64,000 bases of DNA from UBA1672 sp051967755 (GTDB taxonomy: Bacteria; Pseudomonadota; Alphaproteobacteria; Micavibrionales; Micavibrionaceae), in the NCBI GenBank assembly GCA_051967755.1, contig JBQDYD010000002.1:372001-436000 (forward strand), given 5' to 3'. This document shows positions 43,571-53,426 of this stretch, in pieces. The position numbers and the translations under genes are program-made. The notes under the pieces were generated by a model, which was given only the letters and a program-made list of their open reading frames with translations, had not been told where the DNA came from and did no database searches. Position 1 is the stretch's first letter. Every line of letters starts with the position of its first letter.

Positions 43571-44535
43571 TGACTGTGTTAGCACATGCTGAAAATCATT
43601 ATCCTGTTATGTTGCCCGAAGTGTTGGGTGCGATATCCCCCCGTGATGGTGAGGTTTATGTTGATGGCACATTTGGTGCTGGCGGGTATTCGCGCGCGCT
43701 ATTGGAGGCTGCGGATTGTAAGGTTTACGGCATAGATCGTGATGTCTCGGCGCGGGCGACAGGTGCGGCGCTGGAAGGTGAGTTTCCGGGGCGCTTTGTT
43801 TTCTTGCGTGGGTGTTTTGGTGATGTGCAGGCCTTGTTAAGTCAGGCTGGTGTGTCCCGCGTTGATGGTTTCGTTCTGGATATTGGTGTGTCCTCTATGC
43901 AAATTGATGAGGGTGAGCGCGGGTTTTCTTTCCGTTATGACGGGCCGCTTGATATGCGTATGGATGTTGAGGCAGGCCTTACGGCCGCGGATATCGTGAA
44001 TACATATGAGGAAGAAGATCTGGCGAATGTCATATACCAGTTCGGGGAAGAACGTCAGTCACGCCGCGTGGCAAAGAAAATTGTAGAGCGCCGCGCAGAG
44101 AGGAAATTCGAGACAACAGGTGATCTTGCTGATGTTGTGCGTTCGGCAGTGTTTAAAAAACATAGTGATAAAATTGATGCGGCGACGCGCACATTTCAGG
44201 CGCTTAGGATTGCGGTGAATGATGAACTTGGCGAGCTTGATCGCGCGCTTGATGCGTCTGAATCAATTTTGTCTGATGGGGGGCGTCTGGTTGTGGTGAG
44301 TTTTCACTCATTGGAGGATCGCCGTGTGAAGACGTTTTTAAAGGATAATTCCTCACAAGGCGGCGGTTCACGTTATCTTCCGGGGGAGCAGGAAGCTGCG
44401 CCTGCGGTTTTTGATTTGCCTTACAGGAATAAGGCAATAAAGCCGTCCGATAAAGAGATCGCAGAAAATGCGCGCTCACGTTCTGCGCGCTTGCGCTGTG
44501 GTGTGCGCTGTCCGCGCGTAGGGGGTGCATCATGA
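43570..44535 (+). CDS. rsmH: 16S rRNA (cytosine1402-N4)-methyltransferase
   Basis: A 321-aa SAM-dependent methyltransferase (MraW). Motifs: HYPVMLPEVL, YVDGTFGAGGYSRALL (SAM loop), VLDIGVSSMQIDEGERGFSF, DMRMD and SFHSLEDRRVK. ATG 43570 overlaps the mraZ stop by one base, with GGAGGGG upstream. It methylates C1402 in the ribosomal P site. Confidence 0.96.
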   Translation: MTVLAHAENHYPVMLPEVLGAISPRDGEVYVDGTFGAGGYSRALLEAADCKVYGIDRDVSARATGAALEGEFPGRFVFLRGCFGDVQALLSQAGVSRVDGFVLDIGVSSMQIDEGERGFSFRYDGPLDMRMDVEAGLTAADIVNTYEEEDLANVIYQFGEERQSRRVAKKIVERRAERKFETTGDLADVVRSAVFKKHSDKIDAATRTFQALRIAVNDELGELDRALDASESILSDGGRLVVVSFHSLEDRRVKTFLKDNSSQGGGSRYLPGEQEAAPAVFDLPYRNKAIKPSDKEIAENARSRSARLRCGVRCPRVGGAS

Positions 44536-44891
44536 GGAAAGCGTGCCTTAAATATGGGGTGGTTGCCGTGATGTTGGTGTCCAGCGCAGCAGGTTTGATC
44601 GGTGTTAGTCAAAAGGTGCAGCGCATCGAAGGTGAGGTTGCCGCCTATGACCGTCAGGTAGAGCGAGAGCAAGAGCGTATTCGTGTGTTAAAGGCAGAAT
44701 GGGCGTTTTTAAATGATCCTGCGCGCCTTGACGCGCTGGCGTCGGGTGCTTTGGGGCTTGGTGCGACGGATTCTGAAAATGTCGTAAGTGATACAGGTGT
44801 TATTCCTGATTACGAAGCGAATGCCGAAGCAGATACTGTTGAGGGGGCAATCCCCGTTTCTTATGGTGCGCAATCGAAAGGGGGGCTGTGA
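44532..44891 (+). CDS. ftsL: Cell division protein FtsL
   Basis: A 119-aa bitopic protein: short N-terminus, one TM helix (about 9-27), then a periplasmic coiled coil (about 28-60) ending in FLNDPARLDALA, the FtsL signature. An acidic tail follows. Overlaps the rsmH stop by 4 nt. Works with FtsB and FtsQ in divisome assembly. Confidence 0.9.
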   Translation: MRKACLKYGVVAVMLVSSAAGLIGVSQKVQRIEGEVAAYDRQVEREQERIRVLKAEWAFLNDPARLDALASGALGLGATDSENVVSDTGVIPDYEANAEADTVEGAIPVSYGAQSKGGL

Positions 44892-46621
44892 TGTGGCAAC
44901 ATGCCCGTTATAGGTCGATTGTCATTGATGGGGACAGGCGCAGCGCCGTCTCAATGGCACAAAGCAGGTTATCCTTTTTGGGGGTGTGTTTTATGGCGGC
45001 CTATATCATCATGGCTGTCCGTTTGCTTGATTTGGGTATCGTTCAGGCGCAATTTTTAAACGTAACACAAAACGATAATAGTGCGGAAACCGTTATTGTG
45101 CGTGATATAGCCGATCGTCGTGGTGATGTTTATGACCGCAACGGGTTTTTGGTTGCGACTACGTTAAAGACACCGTCTTTGTTTGTTGATCCGTCATTGG
45201 TTTTGGATGAGGCGAGCTTGTTAAAGTCGCTTGTGGCGGTGCTGCCTGACCTGGATTTGGAAAATGCGGTAGATGTTGTGACGGCGGATAATCGTTTTGG
45301 CTGGCTTGCTTATAATATCACCCCGGAGCAGCAGCAGCGCATTTTGGAAATCGGAGACCCGTCTTTGGGTTTTAAGTATAATTACACCCGTGTTTATCCG
45401 CAGGGGCCGCTTTTCTCGCACATGCTTGGCTATACTGATCGCGATGGTTTGGGTTTGGCCGGTGTGGAACGTAGTTATGATGATGTGCTCGCCAGAGGGG
45501 ATGATGTTGTTCTGGCGTTGGATTTGCGCTTACAACATGCTGTGAAGCGTGAAGTTGCGCGCGCTATGTCAGATTTTAATGCAAAAGCGGGCGTGGGTTT
45601 GGTTTTGGATGCGAAAAGCGGTGAATTGCTGGCAGGTGTGTCATTGCCTGATTTTGATCTAAACGAAGCGTCAACGGCAAAAGATTGGCAGAAATTTAAT
45701 CGCATCTCTCTTGGTGTGTATGAGCTTGGTTCCATGTTTAAGGCATTCTCGACCGCCGCGCTATTGGAGCTTGAAAAAGTCGGGATGGATTATACATTTG
45801 ATGCGCGCAAACCCCTAAAAGTCGGGTGGTTTACTATCCGTGATTATCACGCGCAAAAGCGAATTTTGACGGTTGCCGAAGTGTTTATGCATTCCTCAAA
45901 TATCGGTAGTGCATTAATGGGGCAGATGGTCGGCGGGGAGGCATTGCGCGCGTTTTACCGTGACCTTGGTTTGATGGATAAGCTCCGTTTTGATGTCAGG
46001 GAGGTCGGTGCGCCGATCTTGCCAAATCCGTGGCGCGAAGATAGTACAATGACGGTTTCATTCGGTCATGGTATGGCGACAAGCCCGCTGCAGATGAGTG
46101 CGGCGATGGCAATGATTGTAAATGGTGGTTTTTACGTTCAGCCAAAAGTTGCGAAAAGTGCCATTGATGACAAAAAGGCCGCTTTACGCGTTCTGTCCGA
46201 AGAGACATCTGAAAAAATGCGTCAATTATTACGTCTGGTTGTTGTGAAAGGCACGGGGCGTAAGGCCGATGTCAAGGGCGTTGCGATCGGCGGTAAAACC
46301 GGTACGGCCGAAAAAAGTATTGGCGGCCGATATCATCGGGATAAGTTGATTTCTTCCTTCGTTGGGGCATTTCCTATTGATGATCCCAAGTATATTGTCA
46401 TGGTGATGGTTGATGAGCCTAAGGGCAACAAAAGCAGCTATGGCTACGCTACGGCGGGCTGGGTTGCTGCTCCTGCGGTGAAACGTATCGTCCAATCCAT
46501 GGTTTCCATCCTCGGCCTTCCTGCCGACCAGTATGATCCTGATCAGGATATTGCGCTGGATGTTCTCCCCTATATTCATGAAAAACCTAAAAAAGGAAAA
46601 AGGCTGGCCTCCTATGACTAA
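44891..46621 (+). CDS. ftsI: Septal peptidoglycan transpeptidase FtsI (PBP3)
   Basis: A 576-aa class B penicillin-binding protein. One N-terminal TM (about 28-50) is followed by the pedestal domain. The transpeptidase domain has the SxxK active site SMFK (Ser281), SSN (335-337) and KTGTAEK. It cross-links septal murein. ATG 44891 overlaps the ftsL stop. A GTG three nt earlier is possible. Confidence 0.95.
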   Translation: MWQHARYRSIVIDGDRRSAVSMAQSRLSFLGVCFMAAYIIMAVRLLDLGIVQAQFLNVTQNDNSAETVIVRDIADRRGDVYDRNGFLVATTLKTPSLFVDPSLVLDEASLLKSLVAVLPDLDLENAVDVVTADNRFGWLAYNITPEQQQRILEIGDPSLGFKYNYTRVYPQGPLFSHMLGYTDRDGLGLAGVERSYDDVLARGDDVVLALDLRLQHAVKREVARAMSDFNAKAGVGLVLDAKSGELLAGVSLPDFDLNEASTAKDWQKFNRISLGVYELGSMFKAFSTAALLELEKVGMDYTFDARKPLKVGWFTIRDYHAQKRILTVAEVFMHSSNIGSALMGQMVGGEALRAFYRDLGLMDKLRFDVREVGAPILPNPWREDSTMTVSFGHGMATSPLQMSAAMAMIVNGGFYVQPKVAKSAIDDKKAALRVLSEETSEKMRQLLRLVVVKGTGRKADVKGVAIGGKTGTAEKSIGGRYHRDKLISSFVGAFPIDDPKYIVMVMVDEPKGNKSSYGYATAGWVAAPAVKRIVQSMVSILGLPADQYDPDQDIALDVLPYIHEKPKKGKRLASYD

Positions 46622-48062
46622 AAGCGCACATCTTGATATTGATGTTTCTGCGTTGTCAGGGGTGACGCAGGATAGCAGGGCCGTGCAGGCGGGGTATTTG
46701 TTCGCGGCACTTAAGGGTGAAAAAAGCAATGGCGAGAAATATATTCCTGAGGTTTTGAAAAAAGGCGCATCGGTTATTTTGGTAGATGAGGCGTATCAGG
46801 CCGACTGTGATTTCGGAGATGCTAAGCTTATAAAAAGTGCAAAGCCCAGAAAAGATTTTAGCTATATCACGGCAGATTTTTACGCCAAGCAGCCCGAAAA
46901 TATTGTGACGGTGACGGGCACAAACGGCAAAAGCTCTACGGTTTATTTCGCAAATCAGCTATGGGCCGCGATAGAGGAAAGCGCAACCTTTATCGGAACA
47001 CTGAATAATAACCTGACCACGCCTGATCCTGTGTCTTTGTTTAAAACATTGGCGCAAATGGCGGATGACGGTATTTCTCATGTTGCTTTGGAAGCATCAA
47101 GCCATGGTCTGTCACAATATCGTATGGATGGTGCGAATATCACCGTGGCTGCATTTACGAATTTGTCGCAAGACCATCTTGATTATCACGATACGATGGA
47201 AACCTATTTCACCGCAAAGGCGCGCTTGTTTGAGGAATTGCTACCGTTAAATGGTGTCGCCGTCTTAAATGCGGATATTCCTGAATTTCATGTGCTTTCG
47301 GGTATCTGCAAAAAGCGTGGTTTGCGTATTTTGTCATATGGGCGTCAGGCCAAGGATATCGTTTTAAATGAATGCACTGTTGATGGTTTAGACTATGCGA
47401 TTTCGATTGAGGTTCTGGGACGTTCTTTTGATGTGAAAGTGCCGTTAATCGGTGAGTTTCAAATTATGAATTTACTCTGTGCGCTGGCATGCGTTATCGC
47501 AGAGGATCACTCAAATGAGCGCCGCATTAACAAGCTTATTAATGCGCTATCTAAAATTGATGGTGTTCCAGGGCGTTTGCAACATGTCACGGACCCTGGC
47601 GGTATTTATCATGGGTACGTTGATTATGCACATACGCCAGATGCGCTTAAAACCGTGCTTGGTGCAATTCGTCCGCATGTAAAGGGGCGCATTATCACTG
47701 TGTTTGGATGTGGCGGCGATCGTGACCAATCTAAACGCCCGCAAATGGGGGCGATCGCGGCAGAGCTGAGCGATGTGACGATTATTACAGATGATAATCC
47801 GCGTACGGAAGATGCTGATATTATTCGTGATCACATAATGGCCGGGATCAAAGGTGATGATGAGGCGCATGTTGAGGTGATAGAAGGCCGCCGAAGCGCA
47901 ATCGCGCATGCCGTAGAGATAATGGCAGAAAACGATATTTTGCTTTTGGCCGGAAAAGGGCATGAGCAAGGTCAAATCATCGGAACGGAAATTTTACCGT
48001 TTGATGATGCGCAAGAACTGAGTAACGCATTGCTAAATAAACAAAAAACTGAAACTAGGTAG
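46614..48062 (+). CDS. murE: UDP-MurNAc-tripeptide synthetase MurE (meso-diaminopimelate-adding)
   Basis: A 482-aa Mur ligase. ATP loop TGTNGKSST, TTPDPVSLF and ALEASSHGLSQYR are MurE hallmarks; DDNPRTED contains the DNPR motif of meso-DAP-specific enzymes. ATG 46614 overlaps the end of ftsI by 8 nt, with AAAGG upstream; the open frame to 46533 lies within ftsI. It makes the tripeptide that MurF then extends. Confidence 0.95.
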   Translation: MTKSAHLDIDVSALSGVTQDSRAVQAGYLFAALKGEKSNGEKYIPEVLKKGASVILVDEAYQADCDFGDAKLIKSAKPRKDFSYITADFYAKQPENIVTVTGTNGKSSTVYFANQLWAAIEESATFIGTLNNNLTTPDPVSLFKTLAQMADDGISHVALEASSHGLSQYRMDGANITVAAFTNLSQDHLDYHDTMETYFTAKARLFEELLPLNGVAVLNADIPEFHVLSGICKKRGLRILSYGRQAKDIVLNECTVDGLDYAISIEVLGRSFDVKVPLIGEFQIMNLLCALACVIAEDHSNERRINKLINALSKIDGVPGRLQHVTDPGGIYHGYVDYAHTPDALKTVLGAIRPHVKGRIITVFGCGGDRDQSKRPQMGAIAAELSDVTIITDDNPRTEDADIIRDHIMAGIKGDDEAHVEVIEGRRSAIAHAVEIMAENDILLLAGKGHEQGQIIGTEILPFDDAQELSNALLNKQKTETR

Positions 48063-48069
48063 AGTAACT

Positions 48070-48531
48070 ATGATAGAAAATAACCGTTATTTCTGGTCGC
48101 ACTTAAAAACAAATTCCGTCACTGTGCGTGTGAAGCCTAAAAAGCAAGTGACAGGTGTTGTGTTTCGCGTCGGTAATATGATCGATATGGGGCGCGGTGG
48201 CCGCCAGACGGTTATGTTAGAGCATGTTGATTACCCGGATGGGTTTTACGCGCAAAGCGCGGGCGGTGATGTGGCTATTCCGTTTCGTATGGGGACGTTT
48301 GATTTTGTTTATACCTCCTTGCGCAAACCTGAAATCCGTAATATTAACAGCTTACTCTCTTCACTCTATAAAGACGGCGACGTGGAAAAGATTGTTCCTG
48401 ATGTCATGTGTCCGGGTGATTTGTTGGTTTTCAAGCAAGATAGAGATAGCTTGAAAATAAAGATGGTTGAAGCCCTGCGGGTAGTAGAGCATCATGTAAG
48501 TAGAACAAAAATGGCTGGATATGCTTTATAA
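48070..48531 (+). CDS. Relic of MurF: C-terminal-domain-like protein in the murF slot
   Basis: A 153-aa protein lying exactly between murE (7-nt gap) and mraY (11-nt overlap), where murF normally is. It contains no ATP loop or ligase core. By eye it aligns with the MurF C-terminal domain. FRVGNMIDMG (32-41) fits the VLGDMLELG motif, and FDFVYTS (77-83) fits the VDLVFT-type strand. The 21-residue stretch from Gly116 to Leu136 (GDLLVFK...KMVEAL) fits the MurF tail GDVVLVKGS...VVEAL without gaps. Key positions have changed (KGS to KQD). It is either a pseudogene-derived remnant or a retained domain with a new role. The frame is intact. Confidence 0.7.
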   Translation: MIENNRYFWSHLKTNSVTVRVKPKKQVTGVVFRVGNMIDMGRGGRQTVMLEHVDYPDGFYAQSAGGDVAIPFRMGTFDFVYTSLRKPEIRNINSLLSSLYKDGDVEKIVPDVMCPGDLLVFKQDRDSLKIKMVEALRVVEHHVSRTKMAGYAL

Positions 48532-49597
48532 TTTATTTGCCGATACGGCGCTTTTCTTTGATTTGTTTCGCTCGATTACGTTCAGAACGGGCGGGGCGGT
48601 TGTGACGTCGCTTTTGGTATGTTTCTTAATTGCATCGCCGATGATCCGTTGGCTTAAATCCAAGCAGCAAGAAGGCCAGCCCATTCGTGATGACGGGCCT
48701 GAATCACATCTAAAAAAGGCAGGAACGCCTACAATGGGCGGTCTTATGATCCTGATATCGGTGTGCGTCAGTACATTTCTTTGGTCTGATTTAACCAATA
48801 TGTATGTATGGTATGTGCTATTGATTATGCTCGGCTATGGGCTTATTGGGTTTGCTGATGACTATTTAAAACTCACGAAGCGAAATACGAAAGGTCTGCC
48901 CGGCAGAATAAAAATATTAGGGCAGCTATTCTTTGGTATCATCGCCACAGTCGGAATAATGTACAGTTTCCCTGATCATCTGAGCACGCATGTCGCGCCG
49001 CCATTTTTCAAAGATGTACTAATCAATCTGTCGTGGTTTTTTGTGCCTTGGTCATTGCTGGTTATAATCGGCGCATCCAATGCGGTGAATTTAACTGATG
49101 GTCTGGACGGGCTTGCGATTGTGCCTGTGGCTATTGCTGCGGCTTGTTTTGGTTTGATCGCGTATTTGGTTGGCCGCGTCGACTTCTCGGAATATTTATA
49201 TCTTCATCATGTTCCTGGCACGGCGGAGCTCTCGATTATTTGCGGGGCGTTAATCGGTGGCGCGATGGGATTTCTTTGGTTTAATGCGCCTCCTGCGGCA
49301 ATTTTCATGGGGGATACCGGCTCTCTCGCGATGGGGGGATTGCTGGGCGTTATGTCTGTGATTACCAAACATGAAATGGTTCTGGCGATAATTGGTGGTT
49401 TGTTTGTATTGGAAACCGTTTCTGTCATTGTGCAAGTGGCATCCTTTAAGCTTACGGGCAAACGCGTGTTTGCTATGGCACCGCTGCATCATCATTTTGA
49501 GAAAAAAGGATGGTCAGAGCCTACAATCGTTATCCGCTTTTGGATCATTGCAGTAATTTTAGCTTTGGTTGGACTCGCGACTTTGAAACTGCGATAA
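48521..49597 (+). CDS. mraY: Phospho-MurNAc-pentapeptide translocase MraY
   Basis: A 358-aa protein with about ten membrane helices. Signatures: GTPTMGGLM, GFADDYLK with catalytic Asp pair, NAVNLTDGLDGLA, MGDTGSLAMGG and the APLHHHFEKKGW loop. It links phospho-MurNAc-pentapeptide to undecaprenyl phosphate to give lipid I. Its start overlaps the preceding MurF-like ORF. Confidence 0.96.
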   Translation: MLYNLFADTALFFDLFRSITFRTGGAVVTSLLVCFLIASPMIRWLKSKQQEGQPIRDDGPESHLKKAGTPTMGGLMILISVCVSTFLWSDLTNMYVWYVLLIMLGYGLIGFADDYLKLTKRNTKGLPGRIKILGQLFFGIIATVGIMYSFPDHLSTHVAPPFFKDVLINLSWFFVPWSLLVIIGASNAVNLTDGLDGLAIVPVAIAAACFGLIAYLVGRVDFSEYLYLHHVPGTAELSIICGALIGGAMGFLWFNAPPAAIFMGDTGSLAMGGLLGVMSVITKHEMVLAIIGGLFVLETVSVIVQVASFKLTGKRVFAMAPLHHHFEKKGWSEPTIVIRFWIIAVILALVGLATLKLR

Positions 49598-49639
49598 TGC
49601 ACCTGCTTTTTTAATCGAGTGTGTGGGAACATCAAAGAT

Positions 49640-51049
49640 ATGAACGAGATTAAGGATTTTGTTAAAACGCTGGATAAACCTATTTTGATATATGGAATGG
49701 GTAAGTCCGGTGGGTATGCGGCCAGAGCGTTGGCCAAAGCCGGAGCCGATATCGTTATCGGTGATGACAATCAGGACGTTTATCAAAATTTTGAGCACGA
49801 AAACATATCTTATCTGGATGCTGATTTGGATGATTTATCGGGGTTTGGCTACCTTATGCTCTCTCCCGGGATACCGCTAACCCACCCGGAACCTCATGAT
49901 ATCGTTAAAAAAGCGCAGGCATCTGATCTGGAGATACTGTGTGATATTGAATTGTTTTCCCGTATCTACCCGGATGTAAAAACGATTGGTGTGACGGGAA
50001 CTAACGGAAAATCAACAACATCCGCATTGATCAATCATTTAATTAATGCGGCGGGTAAGAAGGCTTTGTTCGGGGGTAATATCGGAACAGCCATTTTTGA
50101 TTTGGATATTGAAGGACAGACCCCTGATTGGGTTATTCTTGAAATGTCTTCTTTCCAAATTGATTTATGTCCGACATATCGTCCTGATATCGCAGTTATT
50201 CTGAATTTGACGCCTGACCATATTGATCGCCATGGCAGCATGGAAAATTATGCGGATGTAAAAGAGCGTCTGGCTCAGCTTCGTTCAGGTGCGAAGGAAG
50301 GCGGGGCGGTTATCTGTTCAGATGATGAATACACCAAAAAGATATTGTCCCGCGTTAAGGAGCAAGGGCTTCGCACTGTCGTGGAAATATCGACTGAAAA
50401 ATCACTGACATCCGGTGTTTTTGTTCAAGATGACATTTTGAATGATGCCTCGGATGAGGGGGTAAATACGGTTGGTGATCTTTCTAAAGTCCAGACACTA
50501 AAAGGGGTTCATAACCATCAAAATGCTGCTTGTGCTTATGCTGCGGTTAAAATGGCAGGCCTGACCGCAGGGCAAATTTGGGATGGTTTAGAGAGCTTTC
50601 CGGGATTAAATCACAGACAGTTTCTTGTGCGGACGATTAACGGTGTTGGCTATGTTAATGATAGTAAGTCAACAAATGCCGCGTCCGCTGCCGTTGCGTT
50701 GGGGTGCCAAAAAAATGTGTATTGGATTGTCGGCGGACGTCGCAAGAAAACAGGATTAGACGGGCTGGAGAACTTCTTCCCCCATCTGAAGCATGCATTT
50801 TTAATTGGTGAATCAACCGAAGACTTTGCAAATTGGTTCGACCAATACGGAATGGAGTATACGCGTTGCTTTAAATTGGAAAATGCCATAGAGGATGCGC
50901 ATAAAATGGCACAGGAAAATAGAGGGCAGCCGGGCGGTGCGGGTGTGGTTCTGTTGTCGCCTGCATGTGCGTCGTTCGACCAATATAAATCATTTGAAGA
51001 ACGCGGTAATCATTTCGCGGATATTGTGAACGCTTTGGCCGATCAATAA
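49640..51049 (+). CDS. murD: UDP-MurNAc-L-Ala:D-Glu ligase MurD
   Basis: A 469-aa Mur ligase. N-terminal Rossmann-like domain (LIYGMGKSGGYAA), ATP loop GVTGTNGKSTT, LNLTPDHIDRHGSMENYA, and NDSKSTNAASAAVAL in the C-terminal domain. ATG 49640 is preferred over GTG 49619 as the alignment start. Adds D-glutamate to UDP-MurNAc-L-alanine. Confidence 0.95.
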   Translation: MNEIKDFVKTLDKPILIYGMGKSGGYAARALAKAGADIVIGDDNQDVYQNFEHENISYLDADLDDLSGFGYLMLSPGIPLTHPEPHDIVKKAQASDLEILCDIELFSRIYPDVKTIGVTGTNGKSTTSALINHLINAAGKKALFGGNIGTAIFDLDIEGQTPDWVILEMSSFQIDLCPTYRPDIAVILNLTPDHIDRHGSMENYADVKERLAQLRSGAKEGGAVICSDDEYTKKILSRVKEQGLRTVVEISTEKSLTSGVFVQDDILNDASDEGVNTVGDLSKVQTLKGVHNHQNAACAYAAVKMAGLTAGQIWDGLESFPGLNHRQFLVRTINGVGYVNDSKSTNAASAAVALGCQKNVYWIVGGRRKKTGLDGLENFFPHLKHAFLIGESTEDFANWFDQYGMEYTRCFKLENAIEDAHKMAQENRGQPGGAGVVLLSPACASFDQYKSFEERGNHFADIVNALADQ

Positions 51050-51084
51050 GCCCGCCTGACGAATTATAATAAGGTATCACAATT

Positions 51085-52332
51085 ATGTCCGGAGTTACGC
51101 AACCTCAAGCTTTTTCAAGAATGGATCAATCCTTCTTGGGCGCGTGGTGGTGGACCGTGGATCGCGCGCTCTTGGCGTCTGTTTTATGCTTGATGTTTTT
51201 CGGTGTTGCGTTGGTTGCAAGTGCAAGCCCGTCTGTTGCGCAGAAAATCGGGGTTAGTGATTTTCATTTCTTAAAAAAACATATCATCTTTCTTGTTCCG
51301 TCGATTGTGTTGCTAATAGGGATTTCCATGCTCAGTGCGAAGCAGGTTTGGCGTTTGGCGAGCGTTGCCTTGTTAGGTTCTGTGTTACTCATGTTTATGG
51401 TTTTGTTTTTCGGTGATGAAGTGAAAGGCGCGCGGCGCTGGATCTCATTATTCGGTTTTTCTATACAGCCAAGTGAATTCATTAAACCAACCTTTGCTGT
51501 TGTTGCGGCATGGTTGATCGCCCTACATAAAAATTCAATACAGACCATTGATTCTGTTCATACAAAGCCTGTGAAGGGCGGTGCTTTGCCTGTGTTTCAG
51601 GGGTATTATGTGACAGCCGCGCTTTATTTCTTTCTTATTACCCTTTTGCTGTTGCAACCTGATTTGGGCATGACCATTGTTTTGACGGCCGTGTTCGCAG
51701 TGCAGGTTTTTCTTGCGGGATTGCGTTTTCGTTATTTGGCGATCCTGCTTGGGCTGGGGGCTGGCGGCTTAACGGCGGCATATTTTTCATTTCATCATGT
51801 GCGCAGCCGAATAGACAGATTTTTTAACCCCGAAAGTGGCGATAACTATCAAGTAGAGCGATCATTAGATGCAATCCGTCAGGGCGGGTTTGCAGGTGTT
51901 GGTCCGGGGCAGGGTACAGAAAAAATGAGCCTGCCAGATGCGCACGCAGATTTTATCTTTTCAGTGTTGATCGAAGAAATGGGCGTTTTATTCGCGATGA
52001 TCATGATGGGCATTTTCTTATTTATCATGCTGCGCGGTTTTAGACGGTTGCAAGATATTCAGGATGTATTTTCTGTTTTGGCGGCAGGCGGTCTATTGGC
52101 CATGGTTGGCTTTCAATCGCTTATTCATATCGGCTCCAGTGTTAATATTATCCCCGCTAAGGGCATGACATTACCATTCGTCAGTTACGGCGGGTCATCA
52201 ATGATTTCCATGGCAATTGCGATGGGCTTTGTATTGGCACTCACCAGACAGAAAAAGCGCGGGTCAATCGCCCGAAGCTCACTCTCTATGCGTAGGGCAG
52301 CGCCGACAAACACGGGGGATGCACATGGATAA
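51085..52332 (+). CDS. ftsW: SEDS glycosyltransferase FtsW
   Basis: A 415-aa protein with ten membrane helices. Signatures: GARRWISLFGFSIQPSEF, LLQPDLGMT, DAHADFIFSVLIEE and the C-terminal GMTLPFVSYGGSSMIS. Septal murein polymerase partner of FtsI. Overlaps murG by 8 nt. Confidence 0.96.
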   Translation: MSGVTQPQAFSRMDQSFLGAWWWTVDRALLASVLCLMFFGVALVASASPSVAQKIGVSDFHFLKKHIIFLVPSIVLLIGISMLSAKQVWRLASVALLGSVLLMFMVLFFGDEVKGARRWISLFGFSIQPSEFIKPTFAVVAAWLIALHKNSIQTIDSVHTKPVKGGALPVFQGYYVTAALYFFLITLLLLQPDLGMTIVLTAVFAVQVFLAGLRFRYLAILLGLGAGGLTAAYFSFHHVRSRIDRFFNPESGDNYQVERSLDAIRQGGFAGVGPGQGTEKMSLPDAHADFIFSVLIEEMGVLFAMIMMGIFLFIMLRGFRRLQDIQDVFSVLAAGGLLAMVGFQSLIHIGSSVNIIPAKGMTLPFVSYGGSSMISMAIAMGFVLALTRQKKRGSIARSSLSMRRAAPTNTGDAHG

Positions 52333-53419
52333 AACAGTCCTGATCAGTGCGGGCGGTACAGGCGGGCATATGAGCCCTGCAAGTGCATTGGCGACAGAAC
52401 TAAAGAAACGTGGGATACACGTTGAATTAGCAACTGATATTCGCGGTACGCGTTATGAGAAGATGTTTCCGGGTATAAAAACGCATGTTCTGAAATCAGG
52501 AACCGCAGGGGCTGGGCTATCCGGGAAAATTAAGGGTGCGCTTGGTTTGGCGCAGGGGATACTTCTTCAAGGTCTGCCATTGATTGGAAAAGTGAACCCT
52601 GATTTCGTAATCGGGTTCGGCGGATATCCTTCTGTGCCTGCTGTGCTCGCGGCGCAGCTTCGCGGTGTGCCGACGGGCTTACATGAGCAAAACGCCATTT
52701 TGGGTAAGGCCAATAAGTTTTTGGCACCAAAGGCGCGCTTTATTGCCTTATCGCTTCGCCCGACAGAGGAAGAAACAGGCGCCTTATCGAGGAAAATGGT
52801 TGTGACGGGAAACCCTGTCAGGCCTGAAATTATCACATTGAAGGATGCTGCGTACCCCGATTTGAATGAGGGGGGCGTGTTAGATATTTTGGTGATGGGC
52901 GGATCACTTGGCGCAACTGTGTTTTCAAAAGTGGTTCCCGAAGCTATTGCGATGTTACCGAAGGAATATAAAAACCGTATAAGCGTTACGCAACAATGCC
53001 GAGAAGCGGATATCGAAGAGGCGCAAGAGGTTTACGAGAAAGCGATAGTTGAGGCAGAGCTTGCACCGTTTTTTCATGATGTCGCGGGTTTGCTCTCAAA
53101 ATCTCATTTATTCATCGGGCGTTCCGGGGCCAGTACGGTTGCGGAAATATCGATCGCGGGGCGGCCCGCGATTTATGTGCCATATCCGCATCACAAAGAT
53201 CAACAACAAAAGAAAAATGCGATGACTGTTGCAGACCGCGGCGGTGCATGGATTGTGACCGAGGATCAATTCACACCAGAGGCAGTGAAAGAGCGCATCA
53301 CAATGATCTTCGAAAACCCTGATACCTTGTCTCGTGCGGCTGCGCGTGCTAAAGACTGTGGCCTGCCGGATGCGGCGGAAAGACTGGCTGATCAGGTAAT
53401 AAAACAGATACAGGAGTAG
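52325..53419 (+). CDS. murG: UDP-GlcNAc:lipid I N-acetylglucosaminyltransferase MurG
   Basis: A 364-aa GT28 enzyme. GGTGGHMSPA at the N-terminus, GFGGYPSVPAVLAA, HEQNAILGKANKFLA, VMGGSLGA, FIGRSGASTVAEI and PYPHHKDQQQKKNA are MurG motifs. ATG 52325 has GGGGG 8 nt upstream; the longer frame to 52217 is inside ftsW. Converts lipid I to lipid II at the inner face of the membrane. Confidence 0.96.
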   Translation: MDKTVLISAGGTGGHMSPASALATELKKRGIHVELATDIRGTRYEKMFPGIKTHVLKSGTAGAGLSGKIKGALGLAQGILLQGLPLIGKVNPDFVIGFGGYPSVPAVLAAQLRGVPTGLHEQNAILGKANKFLAPKARFIALSLRPTEEETGALSRKMVVTGNPVRPEIITLKDAAYPDLNEGGVLDILVMGGSLGATVFSKVVPEAIAMLPKEYKNRISVTQQCREADIEEAQEVYEKAIVEAELAPFFHDVAGLLSKSHLFIGRSGASTVAEISIAGRPAIYVPYPHHKDQQQKKNAMTVADRGGAWIVTEDQFTPEAVKERITMIFENPDTLSRAAARAKDCGLPDAAERLADQVIKQIQE

Positions 53420-53426
53420 ATAAATT

